The position numbers and the translations under genes are program-made. Under the pieces are notes generated by a model. The model was given only the letters and a program-made list of their open reading frames with translations, did not search any database and was not told the origin of the DNA. From assembly GCF_020829645.1 (NCBI RefSeq), contig NZ_JAIVFS010000044.1, positions 1-64,000 of the forward strand: a DNA stretch of 64,000 bases. The letters run 5' to 3'. Source of the stretch: Nostoc mirabile CHAB5784. Its GTDB lineage: Bacteria; Cyanobacteriota; Cyanobacteriia; Cyanobacteriales; Nostocaceae. This document shows, in pieces, positions 62,510-64,000 of this stretch (position 1 is its first letter; every line of letters starts with the position of its first letter).

Positions 62510-62673
62510 GAGGTTGTTTAAAAAGTATTTGGCTGTGATTTTAGGTACTTATTGATCCCCCCTAACCCCCCTTTTTAAGGGGGGAATCGGAATCAAAGTC
62601 ACCCAATTTCTCGGGGGATTTAGTAGGAGCTAAAACGTTTTGATACCTATAATAAGACTTTTCAAACATCTTC
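62510..62673. mobile_element. MITE-like repeat, copy 2
   Basis: About 164 bases closely matching 46668-46830 (GAGGTTGTTTAAAAAGT ... ACTTTTCAAACATCTTC), including CCCCCCTTTTTAAGGGGGGA. The second internal palindrome has decayed (ATTTCTCGGGGGATT). It lies upstream of the AraC-type regulator gene. Confidence 0.75.
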
Positions 62674-63371
62674 TTAGAATGCTATTTTGAATTTTTTCCT
62701 CTACTGTGTTATCAACTTAAAAACCAAAATTTTCGCAGCAACTTCAAATTATTACAAAACTTCATTGGTATCAAAATATGATACAAAATGCGGCTATTTT
62801 CAGTGGTGACTACTAAATATTGTATAAAAGCCAGCATTGCTAAAACGGTACATAAATCAGGCGACGCCTACGGTGGCAAGCTACGCTCGTAGTCACACCA
62901 ACAATTGAGATTGACTTATCAAGTCCTTAGCGTAACTTTCGGAATCACTGCTCATTTGACTCCAAGATGAGGCCGTATCCCTCAGATACGAATGGCACGC
63001 TTGTAAACGTGAAACCCTTGTCAGGACTGGGTTGCATGGTGTAGGGGTGTAGGGGAAGAACGCTGATTTGTAAGTATTCTTATTTGATTCTTGGTTTTTT
63101 CCCTTACACCCCTACACCCTCACCGGAGGCAAAGCGTCTCCGGCTCCGCACCCTTACACCCAAAAGCTTTATTCCTTATGGATTTGGCGAAATATTAGTG
63201 CCATTCGGGTGTGGACATGGGGCACTGTGCATCGATGCAGCTATTTCGGGAGCGCAGCGGGTGATTGGTCTTGACCGAATGGGTAACCCCAATGATGTGG
63301 GACTCGTGACGCTTCCGAATGGGCGACATTTGGCGATTGCTCATACGTAACTGCGATCGCTTCTCTAAGGT
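62674..63371. other. intergenic region with repeats and a possible gene remnant
   Basis: No intact gene is seen. REP-like text lies at about 62860-62900 (GGCGACGCCTACGGTGGC). From about 63243 to 63350 the plus strand encodes RVIGLDRMGNPNDVGLVTLP and NGRHLAIAHT then stops. This weakly resembles the end of a class A beta-lactamase (NDVGxVTLPNGRHLAIA). The rest of such a gene is absent. Confidence 0.4.
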
Positions 63372-63449
63372 TTATGAAGATAGCAAATTCTGATGCGCCC
63401 AGAGAGCGGCTTGAGTGCGATCGCGCACCCCTAACTGACAAAAAATATT
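63372..63449 (-). pseudogene. C-terminal scrap of a NarL/LuxR-type response regulator
   Basis: The minus strand encodes NIFCQLGVRDRTQAALWAHQ followed by NLLSS and a stop at 63372-63374. This is the recognition-helix end of a LuxR-type helix-turn-helix (xLGVxDRTQAALWA) as found in cyanobacterial NarL-family regulators. Everything upstream is missing. Confidence 0.65.
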
Positions 63450-63544
63450 AGTCATATAATATAGTCTAACCCTAATCGTAAATATAACTTGACAATTAAG
63501 AATTAATTGTATATACACTTAATTATGGTTATAAAAAGTTATTT

Positions 63545-64000
63545 ATGGAAAAGCAAGCTAATCAGTTAGATTTAGCTCAACTTATTACTATTGAGGATAC
63601 CTGCGCCTGCTTTAACCTCCGTAAAGCATCTAGAGCAGTTACACAACTTTTTGATGAAAAGCTAGAGCCAAGTGGTCTGCTGGTTACCCAGTTGACAATT
63701 CTAGTTGCCATCTCAATTCTAGGCTCTGTAACGATCAGTGATTTAGCTGAAGGTTTAGTTATGGATCGAACTACGCTGACGCGAAACCTCAAGCCCCCCG
63801 AAAGAGAAGGACTGATTCAAATTAATCCTGGTGACGATCGACGGGTGCGAGTGGTAACCTTAACGGATAAAGGACGCTCTGTTTTGGCGCAAGCATTACC
63901 ATTATGGCAACAAGCGCAAACTCATATAGTTGAGAGCTTAGGTCAGGAACGCTTTAATCTACTGCTTTCAAGCCTAACTACTACGGTTTCAATAGCCCGG
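63545..64000 (+). CDS. MarR-family transcriptional regulator (runs off the right edge)
   Basis: An ATG at 63545 opens a frame that continues for 152 codons to the window end without a stop. It has the MarR winged-helix pattern: VTQLTILVAISILGSVTISD, LAEGLVMDRTTLTRNLK, GLIQINPGDDRRVRVVTLTD and the adjacent KGR. The usual family length is 140-170 residues, so most of the protein is present. MarR regulators respond to phenolics or oxidants and usually repress a neighbouring gene. The target is not visible. Confidence 0.88.
   Translation, partial: MEKQANQLDLAQLITIEDTCACFNLRKASRAVTQLFDEKLEPSGLLVTQLTILVAISILGSVTISDLAEGLVMDRTTLTRNLKPPEREGLIQINPGDDRRVRVVTLTDKGRSVLAQALPLWQQAQTHIVESLGQERFNLLLSSLTTTVSIAR

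Noticed and set aside
63084..63350. 88-codon plus-strand frame as an intact gene
   Set aside because: The first half is repeat-derived text and only the last 30 residues resemble a known fold, so it is treated as a possible remnant.

Overview
The window comes from a filamentous, probably heterocystous cyanobacterium of the Nostoc/Tolypothrix/Calothrix type that makes phycoerythrin. This rests on a complete phycoerythrin region (linkers, lyases, activator, both apoprotein subunits, NblA), abundant GCGATCGC octamers, heptanucleotide tandem repeats, and many small dispersed repeats. No rRNA, tRNA or CRISPR array was recognised.

0-17 kb: an ABC exporter, a decayed TnpB, a secreted penicillin/AHL-acylase-type hydrolase, a FetAB-type ABC pair, a siderophore-type FecCDE ABC uptake operon facing it, and an RppA/RppB-like two-component pair with a divergent small membrane protein. 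It ends in a run of gene remnants (efflux adaptor, RND pump start, histidine kinase, IS630, ankyrin).

15.9-28.4 kb: the phycoerythrin region. It holds a HEAT-repeat lyase-like gene, cpeCDESTR, nblA (55 codons), cpeBA and cpeYZ. CpeC/D/E link phycoerythrin hexamers into rods, CpeS/T/Y/Z attach bilins, CpeR activates, and NblA targets the antenna for degradation. Two decayed copies of one IS4-like element lie on either side of nblA-cpeBA-cpeYZ.

28.4-37 kb: insertion-sequence debris, then a high-GC island (about 29.3-31.8 kb) with a TetR regulator, its probable operator and an NAD(P)-binding oxidoreductase, next to a short Tn3-family scrap. It is followed by a nitrate/sulfonate/bicarbonate-type ABC transporter and a YciI-ECF sigma pair.

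37-62 kb: the most unusual part, almost entirely on the minus strand. It has a 2283-residue iterative type I polyketide synthase with enediyne/polyene (PKSE-like) architecture KS-AT-ACP-ACP-KR-DH-PPTase, two paralogous flavin-dependent halogenase-like proteins, an ALDH3-type aldehyde dehydrogenase, a carotenoid-oxygenase-family enzyme, three DUF1702 (UnbL-type) paralogues, two RTX calcium-binding proteins, a DUF302 protein, an asparagine-synthetase-type amidotransferase, and an AraC-type response regulator whose phospho-acceptor Asp is Glu. A reasonable hypothesis is a polyene made by the PKS, halogenated, cleaved oxidatively, oxidised to an acid and perhaps amidated. No product is proven by the sequence. 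The window ends in a MarR-family regulator that runs off the edge.
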